NCBI GenBank assembly: GCA_902729315.2 | Contig: LR746268.1 | Location: 7,733,501 to 7,797,500 of the forward strand | Origin: Spirodela intermedia | Taxonomy: Eukaryota > Streptophyta > Magnoliopsida > Alismatales > Araceae | DNA: 64,000 bases | Direction: 5' to 3' | Made by a program: the position numbers and the translations under genes | Notes under the pieces: model-generated | The model's input: only the letters and a program-made list of their open reading frames with translations | What the model was told of the DNA's origin: nothing | Databases searched by the model: none | Shown: positions 32,705 to 47,100 of the stretch, piece by piece | How positions within the stretch are numbered: position 1 is the first letter of the stretch | How the letters are laid out: every line of letters begins with the position of its first letter

Positions 32705-35700
32705 ATGGCCGCTAGTTCGCGTGCGCCGCCCCGTTTCCCTCCTCCACCAGTCGCCTCTACCTTTTCGCCTGACGACCTCTTTCAGGATCCACCTCCGAGG
32801 CAGCGACTCTCGGCCAAGCAGCTCAGCCGCTGCTCCAAAGCTCTCGATGCCTTCAAGAAGAAGATCCGTTCTCCGCGTGAGTTGAGTCGTGAGTTCGAGT
32901 CCCTGCAGGTACTCTCCCGACTCCCCTGTAAAATATCTCTTCTTTTTACGCGTTGAGAATCACGTTTCTGCTCTGCAACTGATGATGGGGATCGTGTTGA
33001 GAATCACAAGCGCTTTACGCTTAGTTTTACTTCTGGAAGGATTGTAGCAAGATATGGCCCACTCGCTCTCGAGGGATGGATAGTGCTTTTGTCTTATTCT
33101 CTCCATTGGATTGCTGTTAGCCGATTTTTGACACGCCTCTCTCACATTCGTGAGAAGTGGCGAAAATCTGGTTTCTTTGGGAAACATTTATTTGTGGCAC
33201 GTCCCTACTATCGTAATTTCAAATGGAAATGCCGCGTCGTATCCATCCTTCCGTAATTCTTACCCCATCGTTACTAGGTGGGCTAAGATTAAAAATACCT
33301 GATAATTTCACGCTTTTCCTTGTCATTAACAACAGCTGAGTTTTGCTGTTTCATTTATGATTCGTATTCTTCAAGTTTCAAAATTATACTTGTTTTCTAG
33401 GAAATGAGGGTACGTGGAGATGATCTGTTCAGAAGGTGCAATGCTGCACTCCAAGATGTCAATTTAGACAAGAACCGCTACACCGATGTCTTGCCTTGTA
33501 AGGTCCCTTTGATCCATTTCATAACTTGTCCAGAATATAATGTACATAATCTTTCTACTGATGAAGCTCCCTTGTTAATGTCGAACTATTCACATTACTA
33601 AAACTAAAAGATAATGGGTGGCTTTTGTTTCTTGTTTTCTGTTGACAGTTGACAGTTGTAGAGTCGTTCTCAAGTCAACCAATGTTGAAAATGATTTAGG
33701 AAGCGATTACATCAATGCAAGTTTTATCAAGGTATATGTTAAAGATATATTTTCCTTCACCGTGCTGACATCAGAATCATTTATCTTATGAAACTTATTT
33801 AAAGCATTTATTTTTCTTCTTGATGAGAGAAACTCTCTTCCATGCAGTCACCCATTGAAAATGTTTCATGCTTTATTGCTACCCAAGGTCCACTCCCAAA
33901 TACTTTTGAGAATTTTTGGGAAATGGTGCTACAGTACCGGTGCCCTGTGATTGTGATGCTAACTATGGTTGACAATCCGAAGGTAATTTTACCATTTTCT
34001 GCGAGTAATTTCCCTCTTGGTGATGCATATTCCGTTGGTCTTTAAACGGTTTTAGATGATTAAGGTACAATGATTTATTTTGAATTTCCCATCATAAATC
34101 TCCTTTATGGTATGGAGATAAGCCTCTTGAAGGATTATTCAATGGCTGAACAATTTATTCTCCTTCATGGTACAAAGAGCTTCTGGACCTCAGCATCGCT
34201 TAACCAGTAATCTTGTGCTTACGACAGTGATCACTCACTGGTTGCTCCATGCATTTGTCAGCTGCTTTCCTGCGAGTTCTTTATGGAAGGAGTACAATCG
34301 TATAAGTGATCATTCTCCTTTTCTTTTCGCGTGTTATGGATTTTATGTTTTCCCACGTTTCGTATCAGGTTCCATGTAATTATCTTTAACCAACTGTTCG
34401 TATTGATACATGATACTGAGGTTTAAGTTCACATGTGAGTTTTTCATTTTAGAAAGGTGATACCATGATTTCTTTCTTATAAGCCTCCAAAAAATGAATA
34501 ATTGATGAGTAGACTGCATTCCATTCTTCTTCAAGTACAGTACTTCATAGAATTCTTTGCTGATTCAAAATATCTCCCATATTATATATACGGCAGATGA
34601 TGAAAAAATGTGCTGATTATTTTCAAGCTGAGAGTGGCGTCAGAGAATTCGGAAAGATATGTGTTTCCACAAAATGTACAAGGATAAGTCACTCTTCATT
34701 AGTAATGCGCTCCATGGAGGTGAAGTATAAAGATGTGAGTCGGATGCTTATTAGATGCTTATTTATGCCTAGTTACTGGTGAATTCTGCATAAGAATAAT
34801 GTCATTTCATTTTCTCTTCTTATCGCTCACAGATGAGCTTCATGCTAATGCACCGTTATGTGCAACACGTGCATGCTTGGTGTTTTTCTTGGAAATAACA
34901 ACTACGCGTGGAAAGATTTCGAAAATTAGATTGGATGTTAAACCTGCAGCTTTTGTGTCTCAACCTTGACCTGGGTCATGTCAAGTTATTTATTACAATT
35001 ATTGTTATGTTTTCCTTACTGTCACACCTGCTCAAAATTTTAAAACGCCGATGCTTGATACTCCTGGCAAGGAATACATTATGAGCTGTTCATTTTCATG
35101 TTTTCACTAAATGTATTCATTCTTTCTATTAGAATGTCTTTTTTGCTTCCCAACAGACGGCTGTGCTCTAAAACCTGAAACTTAGAGTCTGTTCTAAATT
35201 ATATCAAGTGAGAACATTGCGTCTCAAAATGGAGTAGAATTAATTCTACTTTGGACCACTGAAATTGGTCCTGTTGATTGATGCGGGAAAAAAAAAAGAC
35301 TTTCGTGGTCATATTGAGGCTTGTCGGTGATGATAATACCGTTCTGTATTGGTGATAAACTGACAGAAATTGGTTCTCGTTCAGTCTTGGGTCAAATTCA
35401 TTGCAGATCTCCTAGAGAACATATCCAAGCCAGGAACATGCTTTTTCAATGGGATAAACTACTATTCATTCAATAAAGAGAGGGCCTTTACAGAGCTGTT
35501 CAGGAGAAACGTAAATATGGGTTCATCAATACTTGTCGCTTGTTTGCATGTTCCTTGTTAGAAAAGATGGGATGAAGTCGTTTATTGATTCTTCATATCG
35601 TAACAGAGGATACTTCATATAATATATATATATTTATTTATCTCAGTAGTATATGCTATGTTTCATTTCATCTAAATTATTTCTTCCTCAGCTTCTTTAT

Positions 35701-36536
35701 GGTATATTCAGAATCGATTGCATTCGATCTTGGGCAACTAATGCATCCTTCTGATCGCTACAAATACAACAGGCATAAACCAACAAGGCATATACCGCAT
35801 TGACTCAGCAGTACTTTGATCTTATTGGTTGATCGTCATATTCTAAGTGTGTAGAGGCTACACATACTCCTCTTTGACCATTTGGCATCTTTGGTTCTGT
35901 TTCTTATTGTCACATATCTACATGAGCTCGTGTGTAGTATCCATGCAAGGATGTGTCTAACCTTCTTCTGCCTCAGTCAGAAGAGCCCCCCCTGCCTGTT
36001 CTTCACATCCAGTACCCTGAATGGCCTGACCATGGCGTCCCCGATGACACTGTCTCTGTCAGAGACATTCTCAAGAGGCTGTACCACGTCCCCCCCGATC
36101 TCGGCCCTATCGTCGTCCACTGCAGGTTCGACATCAACGCCCACCCACCAGGCGCTTGCAGTTCTGCCCGAGCTTTGGATGGACTCAAGTGACTTTCAAT
36201 TGCACCTCTTCCTCCCTCTCTTCCCCAGCGCTGGAATTGGGAGAACCGGAACCTACTGTGCCATCCACAACACGCTGCAGAGAATCCTCACGGGCGACAT
36301 GTCCTCTCTGGATCTCGTCGGCACCATCGCTCACTTCAGATCCCAGCGACTGGGGATGGTTCAGACGATGGTACCCTCCCTCCTCCTCCCTTTCCTCTTC
36401 CAGTGGGCACATCTTTATCTCCTTCAGAAGCTTACCCTCGAATTTTCTTGATAATCATCATCAGGAACAGTTCTTTCTGTGCTACGCTGCCATCATTGAC
36501 GAACTGGAGGACCTCGTCTCCCACTCCAGGTACTAG
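32705..36536 (+). CDS. PTP1: Protein tyrosine phosphatase PTP1, 8 exons
   Basis: Exons 32705-32908, 33401-33497, 33649-33731, 33848-33982, 34597-34734, 35977-36125, 36229-36370 and 36465-36536 join in frame to 339 residues; Arabidopsis PTP1 has 340. The enzyme dephosphorylates phosphotyrosine and in Arabidopsis inactivates MAP kinases MPK3/6. Visible motifs are NRYTDVLP (phosphotyrosine recognition region), DYINASFIK, IATQGPLPNTFENFWEMV, and the WPD loop YPEWPDHGVP with Asp ~237. The P-loop HCSAGIGRTG has catalytic Cys ~268 and Arg ~274. EQFFLC is near the end. The P-loop is split by intron 6 between the Cys codon and the Ser codon (TGC AG / C). The Met at 32705 matches the family start; the frame is open further upstream, but that part is the GC-rich leader. 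The acceptor of exon 3 lies in a doubled TTGACAG. Confidence 0.95.
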
Positions 36537-38124
36537 CAGGTCCATCGTCCCCTACTTCTGTAAAAATGCCTTCTTTTACCCAAACGCCCGTCTTGATGTT
36601 GGGTTTCGATTCAAGGGAACCTTCTCTCTCTCTCTCTCTCTCTCTGTGATGGGTATGACCGGGCTGGAGCCTATTTTCTTAACTTTTTGTCTGGGTCCGG
36701 ATCGGGTACAGTTTATGGGCCGAGTCGGCAGCTGATGATTGGAGATGGAGAGTCAACTCACGGAAGTCTCCCTGGCCTTGCGGCGAACTTAATCATGTTT
36801 CTAGGCTTTCCTCGTCCGCGGAGACCGTTGATTCGGTCAAGCGATTCCTCCATTAAATATCGGACCTTCGATACTCTCACGTCTCTGCAAAGATCACGTA
36901 TTTCTGTGTCCGTAGCCGAATGGATGTCCACCCACCTAACGGTTGACCGTCTAGTTTAGCGGGCCCCGTGCAGATCATTGTCAATGCATTGATAGCGTCC
37001 GCTGACTCGTCTGTGTCTCGGTGCGGGACCCACGGGGGGAACTGTGCGCTAGGATAACTAAATGGATCCCGAAGGTCAGCAGAGTCGTAGGGGACTTATT
37101 TTATGGTCCAGTAGGCTCTAGAGGGTGCTGACCGGAGACGGGTTTCACGTTCCCCGCTCCGCTATGACCGCTTTTAAACGTTCCGTGTCTCGCGGGAGCA
37201 TTATGCGCCGTGGTTTGGGGAGCCCCTCCGCGTCTACCCGCCGCTGCGACCCCGCCGGCTTATGATGGTCCGTCGGAATCCCGAGAGTGGACCAGCAGTG
37301 GGCTAACCCTGGGGGTCAACTAGGTGACCATAGGTTGGGGTTGGACGCAAGGCCGTGTTTTGACCAGTTCCACCTCAACAGATGTGGTGGAGTAAGTTTT
37401 GTCAAAAAAATAATAATTCATTTCTCTCTCTATCTCTCTCTCTCTCTCTCGCTGCTTCTTCTCTTGCGTGTGGGTGGACTCAGAACAGGTTGCTGTTGCA
37501 GAAGCGACCAAAATCACCGCCCCTCTCCCTTCCTTCCCCCACTCCATCTGGGAGCCGAGAGTTCGGCGGCGTATCCGTCTGTGGACTCATCTCTCCGTTC
37601 TAGTGCTTGAATCAGTGTAAGAGGGAGCGTCGGGGTGTTCACTGTCCGACCGTGTGAATCTGATTTCTTCTCAACTGGTTCTCGACCGGTCTCGGAGGTT
37701 TCTTTCTTTTCCCGTTTGTGTTATTCCTCTGGTCATCTGGTGACGTGATCTTACATCTTGTACTTGCTTGTCCGCTGGATGTCTGATCTCGTGCCCGTTC
37801 TATTTGCCTTCTTCTCCTGCTTGGACTTCGGATTTGGGTTGCGTCTGCATGGACGGATTCTGTGGCGGGTTTTCTTTAACGAGATTATTAAAATCGTAAT
37901 ATAAATCTTGATTGTGTCTTTCCTTTCTGAATTGCAGGCCGATCTCCTCAGGTTTGGAGTTCAATCTGCGGCTGAATTCGTGTTTTCGATCGATGCTTCC
38001 TCTTAATTCGTCAATGGAGTTCCTCTGATAGGGAATACATACCTACTTGCGATTAGATTTTTCATCGATTTTACATGGAAAATAGCCTACAGAATATAAA
38101 TTAGCTTCCCAGCAGCTACAGACG
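36537..38124. other. PTP1 3' region and PSI1 promoter with inferred 5'UTR intron
   Basis: CT tracts lie at 36622-36646 and 37423-37450. A GTAAGA donor at 37617 and a TTGCAG acceptor ending at 37937 would define a 321-base intron in the 5' untranslated region of PSI1, whose start codon is at 38125. No other coding sequence is recognisable. GC content is raised around 36960-37270. Confidence 0.45.
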
Positions 38125-41100
38125 ATGGGTGGACTTTGCTCAAAGAGATCTGCGGTAGATAAATCGCCCAGCGAGAGTACTCTCCAGGCAAATGGCTACA
38201 GGAATCCCGAGCCCCTGGCATTTCAGTCCCGGGGGTTCCCACGAAAGACGCAGGAGATTACGAATCCCCCAAATGTGGGTGACACCACGGACAAGAAGTT
38301 CAGAGAACAACCATTCTCATTTTCGGAAGGAATAACCCCCATCAGCAGAGACGTATTGGACGATGCTGGCCAGCTGAGGGAACCCCAATTGTCCAGGGTT
38401 CTTTCCCAAAAGTCCAGGTCAACTACCTCGAAGTTGTCTTCCCCAGCAAAGACTGGGACGACTAAGGTGAGTTTATATTGCGCGCGTCTTGTTGTTGTAG
38501 TAGAAAATAAATAAGTATTGACCGAAAAATGAGCATACAAATGCTTTAATAACGGGACAATCATAAGCAGTGTGGAACTGAACAAATGATCAATATTTTC
38601 GTCCTTGTGAATCACTGGTATTACCTGACTATAAATTCTGGCTGGCATGAATTGGGAAATCCAACTCCTAATGAAGATAGACATCATTTGATCTCGAACT
38701 TAATCATTGTGGTTCTTCTGATCTTTAGTTGTTAGTTCAAGTGGCTATTCCATTATTGAGTCATGAATCTTATCATCACCACTTTTCGGTAAAGTATAAT
38801 TTAGTAACATATCTAAAAATTATCAGATAATTTATTTTTACGCTATTCTAGTGCCTCTTTGAAGTTGGTAGAGACTTATTTGGGTTTCATAAATCTTTCA
38901 TTTTTCTTAATATGATTCAAGTTTCAGCAATCCATCAACAGGACCAGCTTGATCCTTGGCTTCCTATTTTTTTAAGCACTGTACTTTTTGCATTAATAAC
39001 ACTCTTTCTGAAATTTTCTGAACGAATCATGGAATGTCGGTTCTACTTTTTTCCTTGACGTGAGTCTCTAATTATGTTTGTTCGTTTCTTGAAACTCTTT
39101 CTGTGTAAATTTAGTTTGTTGGCAAGTAGCATTTTCATGAAAATTCAACACTTCACGGAGGGAGGGGATTGCCAGGTGGTGCATGGGTGGAGGTATGGCG
39201 ACGGGACTAGGTGCGTTGGTAGGTGCTTCATGGGGACTCGTCAGGCGCAGGTTGCTGCCAGGAATGGAGCAGTGGAATTGCATGGGGGAAGGGCAAGGCG
39301 ATTGGCTACGTATGCGGGTTTCCTTTTTGCCTCAGTTAGATAGGAGTTATTATTGTTGCCTCGGCTGATAGGCCTGACGTTGACAAAACCAAAGCTTGGC
39401 CCAGTTAGCAATTGTAAAAGGCCGGAAAGTTAAAGCCCAAGACTGGTAAAATGAATCAGGCTTGATTTCACGCTTGGACGGGTCATTTACACCATTCTAT
39501 TCACTCTATTTCATCATTATAGTCAGTGAATTATCCCACGGCAAGAAAATCCTAAACAACATGCTTGTCCAACTTGTTACTTTGGAAGATGAATCTAGTT
39601 CCCAGCACGAAGATAATACTTTTGACCCTAAGTCTTGTTTAAGTACCTTCGGCCACACACAAGCAAAAACTGACCATCAATGTTATTTTGTGTTTGCTCA
39701 TTTTCAGCTACGTGCCTAACCCTGACATTCTGTCTTGTTTAAATTTTCCGCTAACTTCTTGTTCCAAGTCCCCAGCCACTTTAGTCAGCAATTACCTTCC
39801 AGGTCATGTTTTGTCTCACAAGTAATCTTATGACAGTGAATTTTGAATTAATGGCCTTACATTTTAGACAAATATTAATGAATTCTGTCCGTGCATGCAA
39901 ACCTTTCTCCGTCCCTTGTTTTCCTCAGTTTAGGATTTTAGAAAAGTATAGGAAATTAATTCGTGTACTAGTTTCTAGCTTGTTTGTTTTTACCTTTCTC
40001 ATGTACTAGTGTTCTATATTTTCCTCCTTTTTCATTGGGAACAGATAGGAGCTCCCTAGCTGCTGTATCAGCACTTCTTACTGCTAAACTATTTTACAGA
40101 GTGCAGTTGGTGCGCAACCAATTGAGATTGGTCGTATCCTGTATTTTGTTCTTTTTGTCGGTTCCAATCGAAGATTTCCATCAACTTCTTTCTTCTTTAA
40201 CATGATGTTCTCTATTTCTTACTATCTCCTCTCTTTATGGTTTTTTGTTTATACCAGTAACTTTGTTGATTCATCGGGATTCAATTCAGTATTTAGCTGC
40301 CAGCACATTTCTCAGGAGTGATGCAGGCTATGTGTCAGTGTTATGTCCAAATGAGCCATAGAATACTGTTCAGTCGCTCTCCATGTCACTAATTCTATGC
40401 TGGTCCACTTCTTGCTGTCTGGAATAATGTATATGCTTGGTTAATTGTTTTGTGCAGGGTACTTGTCCACCATCTAACATTCCTTTGATTGAGAGGTTAA
40501 ATTTTAATGAGTGGTTGTATCCTGATGACCTACAATTCTTCACAGGTGTCAGAAGTTAGCTCACTTTTGGGGAGAGCGGGTACCGTGGGTCTTGGAAAGG
40601 CAGTGGAAGTGTTGGACACTCTCGGCAGTAGTATGACAAATTTGAATATGAGTGCTGGTTTTGTTTCGGGCATGACAATGAAAGGCAATAAAATTGCTAT
40701 TTTATCATTTGAGGTTGCTAATACAATTGTCAAAGGCTCCAATCTTATGCAATCTCTTTCAAAGGAGAGCATCAAACATTTAAAGGAGGTGGTGCTCCCT
40801 TCAGAAGGTGTGCAGCGTTTAATATCCAAAGACACGGATGAACTGCTAAGGATTGCTGCTTCTGATAAAAGGTATTAAAATGAAGAAATTGTGATAAAGT
40901 TTGACCGAATTTTAATCGATATTTGTGAATTCTGGTTTTGTTACATTAAATAACTCACTTTTTCTCTGTTCTTGCTCCAAATATTTAGGGACGAGTTGAA
41001 AGTTTTCTCTGGAGAAGTTGTTCGTTTTGGAAATCGTTGTAAGGACCCTCAGTGGCATAATTTAAACCGCTACTTTGAAAAGTAATGATACCGTCCCCTC

Positions 41101-44100
41101 TCTTTTTTTCCCATATGATCCACCTGTAAATTTTGGAGTGCTTGATTCCTTTGTGCTACCTTTATGTAGACTGGGGTCAGAACTTACACCACAAAAGCAA
41201 TTGAAAGAAGATGCAGAAGTTACAATGCAGCAATTGATGACAATGGTTCAATACACGGCTGTGAGTATTTTTGTGGATGGAAACCTACCGATTTTTCTGT
41301 AGATGTGAAACTGTTTTTTTTTCCATCAAAGAGAATTTTCTTTTGCTAAAATTTATGTTTCAGGATTATGATAATTATCTTTTTGTTTTTTTTGTCCCAT
41401 TGGCGGTACAGCCAGTTGAATTGTCTTGATTGTTTTTTATGAGGCTTTCTTGGTATTTATCTTGAAAGGTTGTGGTATACCTTAAAACACATCACTTGAT
41501 CTTAAAAAAGGAAAGATAATTTTCAGTTTGCTGTTGCAGGGATATTTTTAAGGAGTATCAAAGTTCATAAATTCCCATTTGGTATCTTCTAATGTTCCAT
41601 TCCCGAGTCTTTTTTGTTCATTAGGCGTGGAAACAATTCACTGTTATAAGTGTGCGAGGAAAACTACACAATGTAGCAGAAAACAGAAGGGAACACAGTA
41701 AACTATAGCCCGGTCCATGAGAGGCTATTTTTCTGGTCATGATTTACAGGATGCATTATTTGAAGCTTCATATAGTAGCTGTTTCACAATCCATAAGCAT
41801 CATGTTCTTTGCTTTTCCAAAACTGATCGATATGCCTTCTTGTTTTGAAACACATTATTCATCTGCTGAAATTTCACTGACGCGGCTTCCACTTGAAGCC
41901 ATGAGTATTCATAAAAATTCTCTATCATGAAAAATCTCTTTTTCTGGAGAACAATTTGTAGGAGAAAACTGCATCCATTGCTCTAAAATATTTGTTCTTG
42001 ACAATTCAGTTAAAGAATCATGCACTCCTTTGCTCAACCATTTAATGGCCCTCTCTGCTCTATATTTGTCGTTGTTCACACTCTGTCCCACTTTCTTCAC
42101 AACTATTGAGCGATAAATATTTCACTGATTTTGTTGGTCTGGGAATTCTGTCCCAGTTAATCAAATGGGCTTGTAAGCACTCATGTCCATTTGGTCAGCT
42201 GCAAAAGAAATTACACCTGATGTTTGAGTTTGACCTAGAAGTTTTGGGTATTTTGAATGTGGACCATTTTGTTGATAAATTGGGCGGCGACATTTGGTCT
42301 ATTCTCAGTTCGGTGGAACATGACTTCAGTTTTACTTTTCTATCTTGTTGCAAATTTAATAATTGAAACATACAACGCTGTGCGGTGAAGATTGTTATTA
42401 TTTTAACTTTCTACTCTTCAGGAACTATATCATGAGCTACATGCTCTCGACAGATTTGAGCAAGATTATAAACGGAAACAGCTGGAAGAGAACTCTAATT
42501 CTGCTCAAAAAGGTGAGCTAGGACTTTAAAAACTTTTTATTTTAGATGGTATCATTTCCAAGCTCATCATGGGTTATGTAGTGGGTTTAGTGTTAAAAAT
42601 GAACTGAAATTGGATTCAGGATATCCAAGTTATAAATCAGCTGCATGAACTGAAATTGAGAATCTTTAGTCATTATCTCCAGGAGATGTATAGTGCCCAT
42701 CGTGTTTTAAATTTATCTGCGAACACATTTTGTGGCTTAGTAATTAAATTACTGTGAACTGGAATCTACTAGGGCAGTATTCTCGGATGTGTTATATTTG
42801 TGATGTAATAGGCTGCTGAACTGATGCTGAACTGCGCATACAGCTGCATGGTTTTATACCGGCTAGTACTATGATTTACATCTTCTATTATCGCATTTTG
42901 ATGCATCCAGTGAAGAATATAATTTTCCTTCTGCTGATTATTACGTAGAACGGAATATCGCTACTGCTGATGGATATTATTTTCATTCTGATTGCAAATA
43001 CATGGAAATGATAATAATTGTACTGAAGATAACAGTTTAAGTGATAATTAAATGGCTAATTCAATATCAGCTGTCTAACATGGAAAATGAAACGTGTCCA
43101 TGAATTTTAGCATTCTCTGCAAAACCATCTAATTCAATAAGTCATAATAATTGTACTGAAGAAAACGTGTCCATGGAAAATAGAAGTTGGATGGCGATAT
43201 AGAGGTTCTTACCTCTACTTTGTGGAACTCTAGTTGGTATAGAGGAGTTCCCATAATTTTAGTGGATCATTTGATAGATATGGTTGCAATTCTCACGAGC
43301 TTGTGGGGAGCTTGAGTACATGACTAACAACCGTGAAATTTCTTTCTTTATTGGAGAATTGTTAGACTGATTAATTCATAATCTTAAATCAATCAACAAT
43401 GATAGGTGGAGAAGATTTCTGTGATTCCGTCGGAATTCCTATGTTTCTGTTGTTATCTTTCTGTGGACTGTCCTGTTTCACCATGTCTTCTCCATTCCAC
43501 TTTTAGGTGACAATCTTCAAATTTTGAGGCAAGAGTTGAAAAGCCAAAAAAAGCATGTAAAAAATTTGAAGAAAAAATCACTTTGGTCCAGGATTTTGGA
43601 GGAGGTATGTGCTCTTTTTGTTCATTTTTCACATGGCATGCATAATAATTGTGAGCCACTTTGTACCCAGTTATGGATATGACATAACTAATTATCTCTT
43701 TGCGACTGCCTGGTTTCCTGTATTTTCTATTCTTTAAGTTATCATTCAGGTCGTCTCTCCAAAGATAAAAAGTTGTTTCGTGCTCTTTTGATTAGATTTG
43801 ACAGTAACAATAATTTTTGGTATTTTAGGTGCATATTTCTCCTCGTAGGTATTTTCTTGTGACGAAACTTGTTTAATCCTCTGGCAATCTTAATATCAGA
43901 GGAAATGGCTCTGTAGATAAGTGTGAAAGAAGCCTTTGAATCGCAGAGAAACGTACTTTCCATCTCGTATGACAGACAATGATGTGACGTGTTTTGCAGG
44001 TCATGGAGAAGTTGGTAGACATTGTCCACGTCTTACATCTGGAGATTCATGAAGCATTTGGGAGTGCTGGTACTTCCCCTTCCCTGATAATTTTAGTGGT

Positions 44101-47100
44101 CCTTTGATTTTATTTTCCTCATGATACCGTAATAACACACGTATGAAATCCCCAAGTGTTGTAGTAAATGAATAACATCATTCTGAATTCTATATATCAT
44201 GCAAAGCATCTGTATATGATTACTAATCCTGTACGAAGTTCATTGACACCAAAAGGACTGATAGCTCATGCAGTCATCATTTAAAGTTTTTTTTCACATC
44301 TGATATTTTTCAAATGTATGTAAAGCCTTTATTTTTCTGTTGGTGGCACTGGGGGTCTAATGGATTTATTTCGTCTTCCATCGAAGTTTTTATTTAATGA
44401 TTTCTCTATCAGATGCAACCGTGAGTAAAATGATGCGGATGTGAATTTTTTCTACCGTAGTCTCTGTGGATTTAATGCGTATGCTTTAGATTGTTATGAG
44501 AACTTCTTTTAAATGTGTCACTCATTTCAACGTTGACTGGAAATCGAAAACATTTCAATTTGACGCAAAGTGACTGTACAATTAACGTCTTGGTTTCTGT
44601 GCTGATTAGCGTGACTGGTGAGGACGCAGTGGAAAATTCCTGAGTAGCGTAAAATTGTGGAATTTTCCAGATCTCTTGAACTAAAGCTTTCATGTATCTA
44701 ATATAATTTTCGAGATATAATATTGAAATGTATTACAATAACAGTTTGTGCATTACCTCTTGCAAGCCTATAGTCCTAGTTGTATGTAACCTCTTAGTTG
44801 TTGAGAACTCATTTTCTATGTTGTTATCAAATGCAGATAGTGATACACCTTTGGGTGGATCTTTCTGCACTCATCAGAGGTTGGGTTCAGCAGGCCTTGC
44901 TTTGCATTATGCAAATGTTATCAGTCAAATTGACACTCTTGTGAGTTCATGTCTTCAGTTGACAGTTCGTGTTTTTCAATTATGACTTTCGGTTTAATTT
45001 ATATTGTTGAAATGTGTTTGAAATGCGTTAATCTTTGCATGTTAATTTATAGATGTTGATTATATGCTCTGTTTCATCTTTCTAGCTATTTCTCGCTTAT
45101 TTAAGGCTACTGTTTTTCATCACTGCTTTTCAGAAAACTGGAATCTGTTATAATTGAGAAGATTAATCCCTCAGGTAATAGTGGGGAACGGTTAACAAAA
45201 ATATTATCTGGAGGATCCATGGGAATAGATCATGTGCATATTTTTCTTTCATTTTTGGCTGGGAGTGGTGTTAAGAGGTTTTGTCTAGGATTTTCGCTAT
45301 ACTATCCGACAATCCGTTTTTTAAGGGTTCAAATTTCTGGTGAAATTCCACGTATACAGGTTTTCACTGCCAAATGGATGAATATAATCTTCACTCCTTG
45401 GTCATCCAATGGATTCAGAGGTTTCAAGAAAGGAAGCAAAAATGCGGCTGTCTATGTCACCTTATTTTTTGAAAAATAGATTCTCAACGACAATTCCATC
45501 AACAATTTCTGAGATAGGATTGTTATGCCCATCAAAGATTTTACTGGATAAAGGCTTACAGTCAACTGGCAATGATTTTTAGATTTTACACAGTTGCCCG
45601 ATGTCCATATTTTTAACGTATGAGTGCTAAAATCTGTAAGCTATCGGGGGCATGGAACTCTGGATCAAATATAATGGCAAGATTGCTGAGGTTTGTGGGC
45701 ACTGGAATCTATAAGCTCTCAAGGCTGTGGCACTGGTATCGGACCAGGTGTCTCAATCTTTCAGGCCTGACATGATCCACATTGGATTGGACAAAATCGG
45801 GCAGAGAAGCCAATCCAAAGGACGTGCTGAATATGGGTAAAAAATGTGAAAAAATATTACAATCATGCTTTTATGAACTATTGATGACTAGATTTATGAG
45901 AAGAGCACATTAAATCAATTATCCCTAAAGTGCATTCAAGCAAAGATTATTTCTTCCAAAACCCCTCTCCCAAACCCGATTCTTGGCATGGCATGGGTAG
46001 GATGGTTCCTGGTGAGGTATATATGGCAGAGGTTTCAAGCCGCCAGTGCCCTGCCAGCAGCTATTAGAAGTCAATTTTGGTTTTTGATATTGGCTCCAGG
46101 TTATTATCACTATTAATATTTTTCCCTCTTCTTTTCTTGCCCCACTGTTTCCTTCCCTTTTTTTTTTCCCTCTATCGCCCTCTAATGAGCTGCCCTTCAC
46201 AGCAGCTATGCTGCTTGGAGCTGACCAGTCTGAGTAAGGTTTAAGTCATCAGCCAAGATTAGCTGATCTCTCCAGAGTTGACCGCTCTCAGTTCAGTTCA
46301 GTCCAGCCCAGCCCAGCCCATTATTCGACCTGTTCGGTCGGATTTAGTTTCCTTTTGATACATTCAAGGCAGGATCGGATCCCCTTCCCCACCCAAATAC
46401 TAGGATCAGCCTATTCTGTGGTGTATCATTGCAGATTTCGATTTTATATCTTTTTATGCGTAGAAACGATTGCCCTTCTTTTTCTTTTTTTTTTTTTACT
46501 AATGTGAACTTTTTGCAGGTATCAAGATCAAGTTCCATCCCGCCAAATACACGGGACACACTTTACCAAGGATTACCCCCAAGCATAAAATCCGCTTTAC
46601 GCTCTCGGTTGCAGTCTTTCGAAATAAAGGAAGAGGTTGGAGATGCTCCAGTCTTTCACCCTCTTATGGCACGTTGTTGAGCATTAATACGACTTATATA
46701 GTCTCCATGCTAATGGCAACCGATTGTTTCATGTTCGCGTGTAGCTCACTGTGGCACAGATAAAAGATGAAATGGAGAAAACGTTGCGATGGCTCGTGCC
46801 AATTGCCAACAATACCACCAAGTAAAGGCATCTCTTACATTTTTATTCTCCTATAAACTAAATAGCATGCTCTTTTCTTATTATTTATTTATTTATTTAT
46901 ATATATACTTGGAATCGTCTGATTCTACCGGAGCGTCTTCTTTGTATAACTGTGGATACTGAAAATTTCCAGAGCTCATCATGGATTCGGCTGGGTTGGA
47001 GAGTGGGCAAACACGGGGTAGGCTAACAACAAGAACATGGGTCCCTTTCTTCTTTGTACTAATCATCCATCTGGGAAAATTTCTGACACTGAGCTTCTTT

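Noticed and set aside
45219-45479. 86-codon open frame inside PSI1 intron 8
   Set aside because: It has no similarity to the PSI family, and flanking exons 44837-44940 and 46519-46635 join in phase without it.
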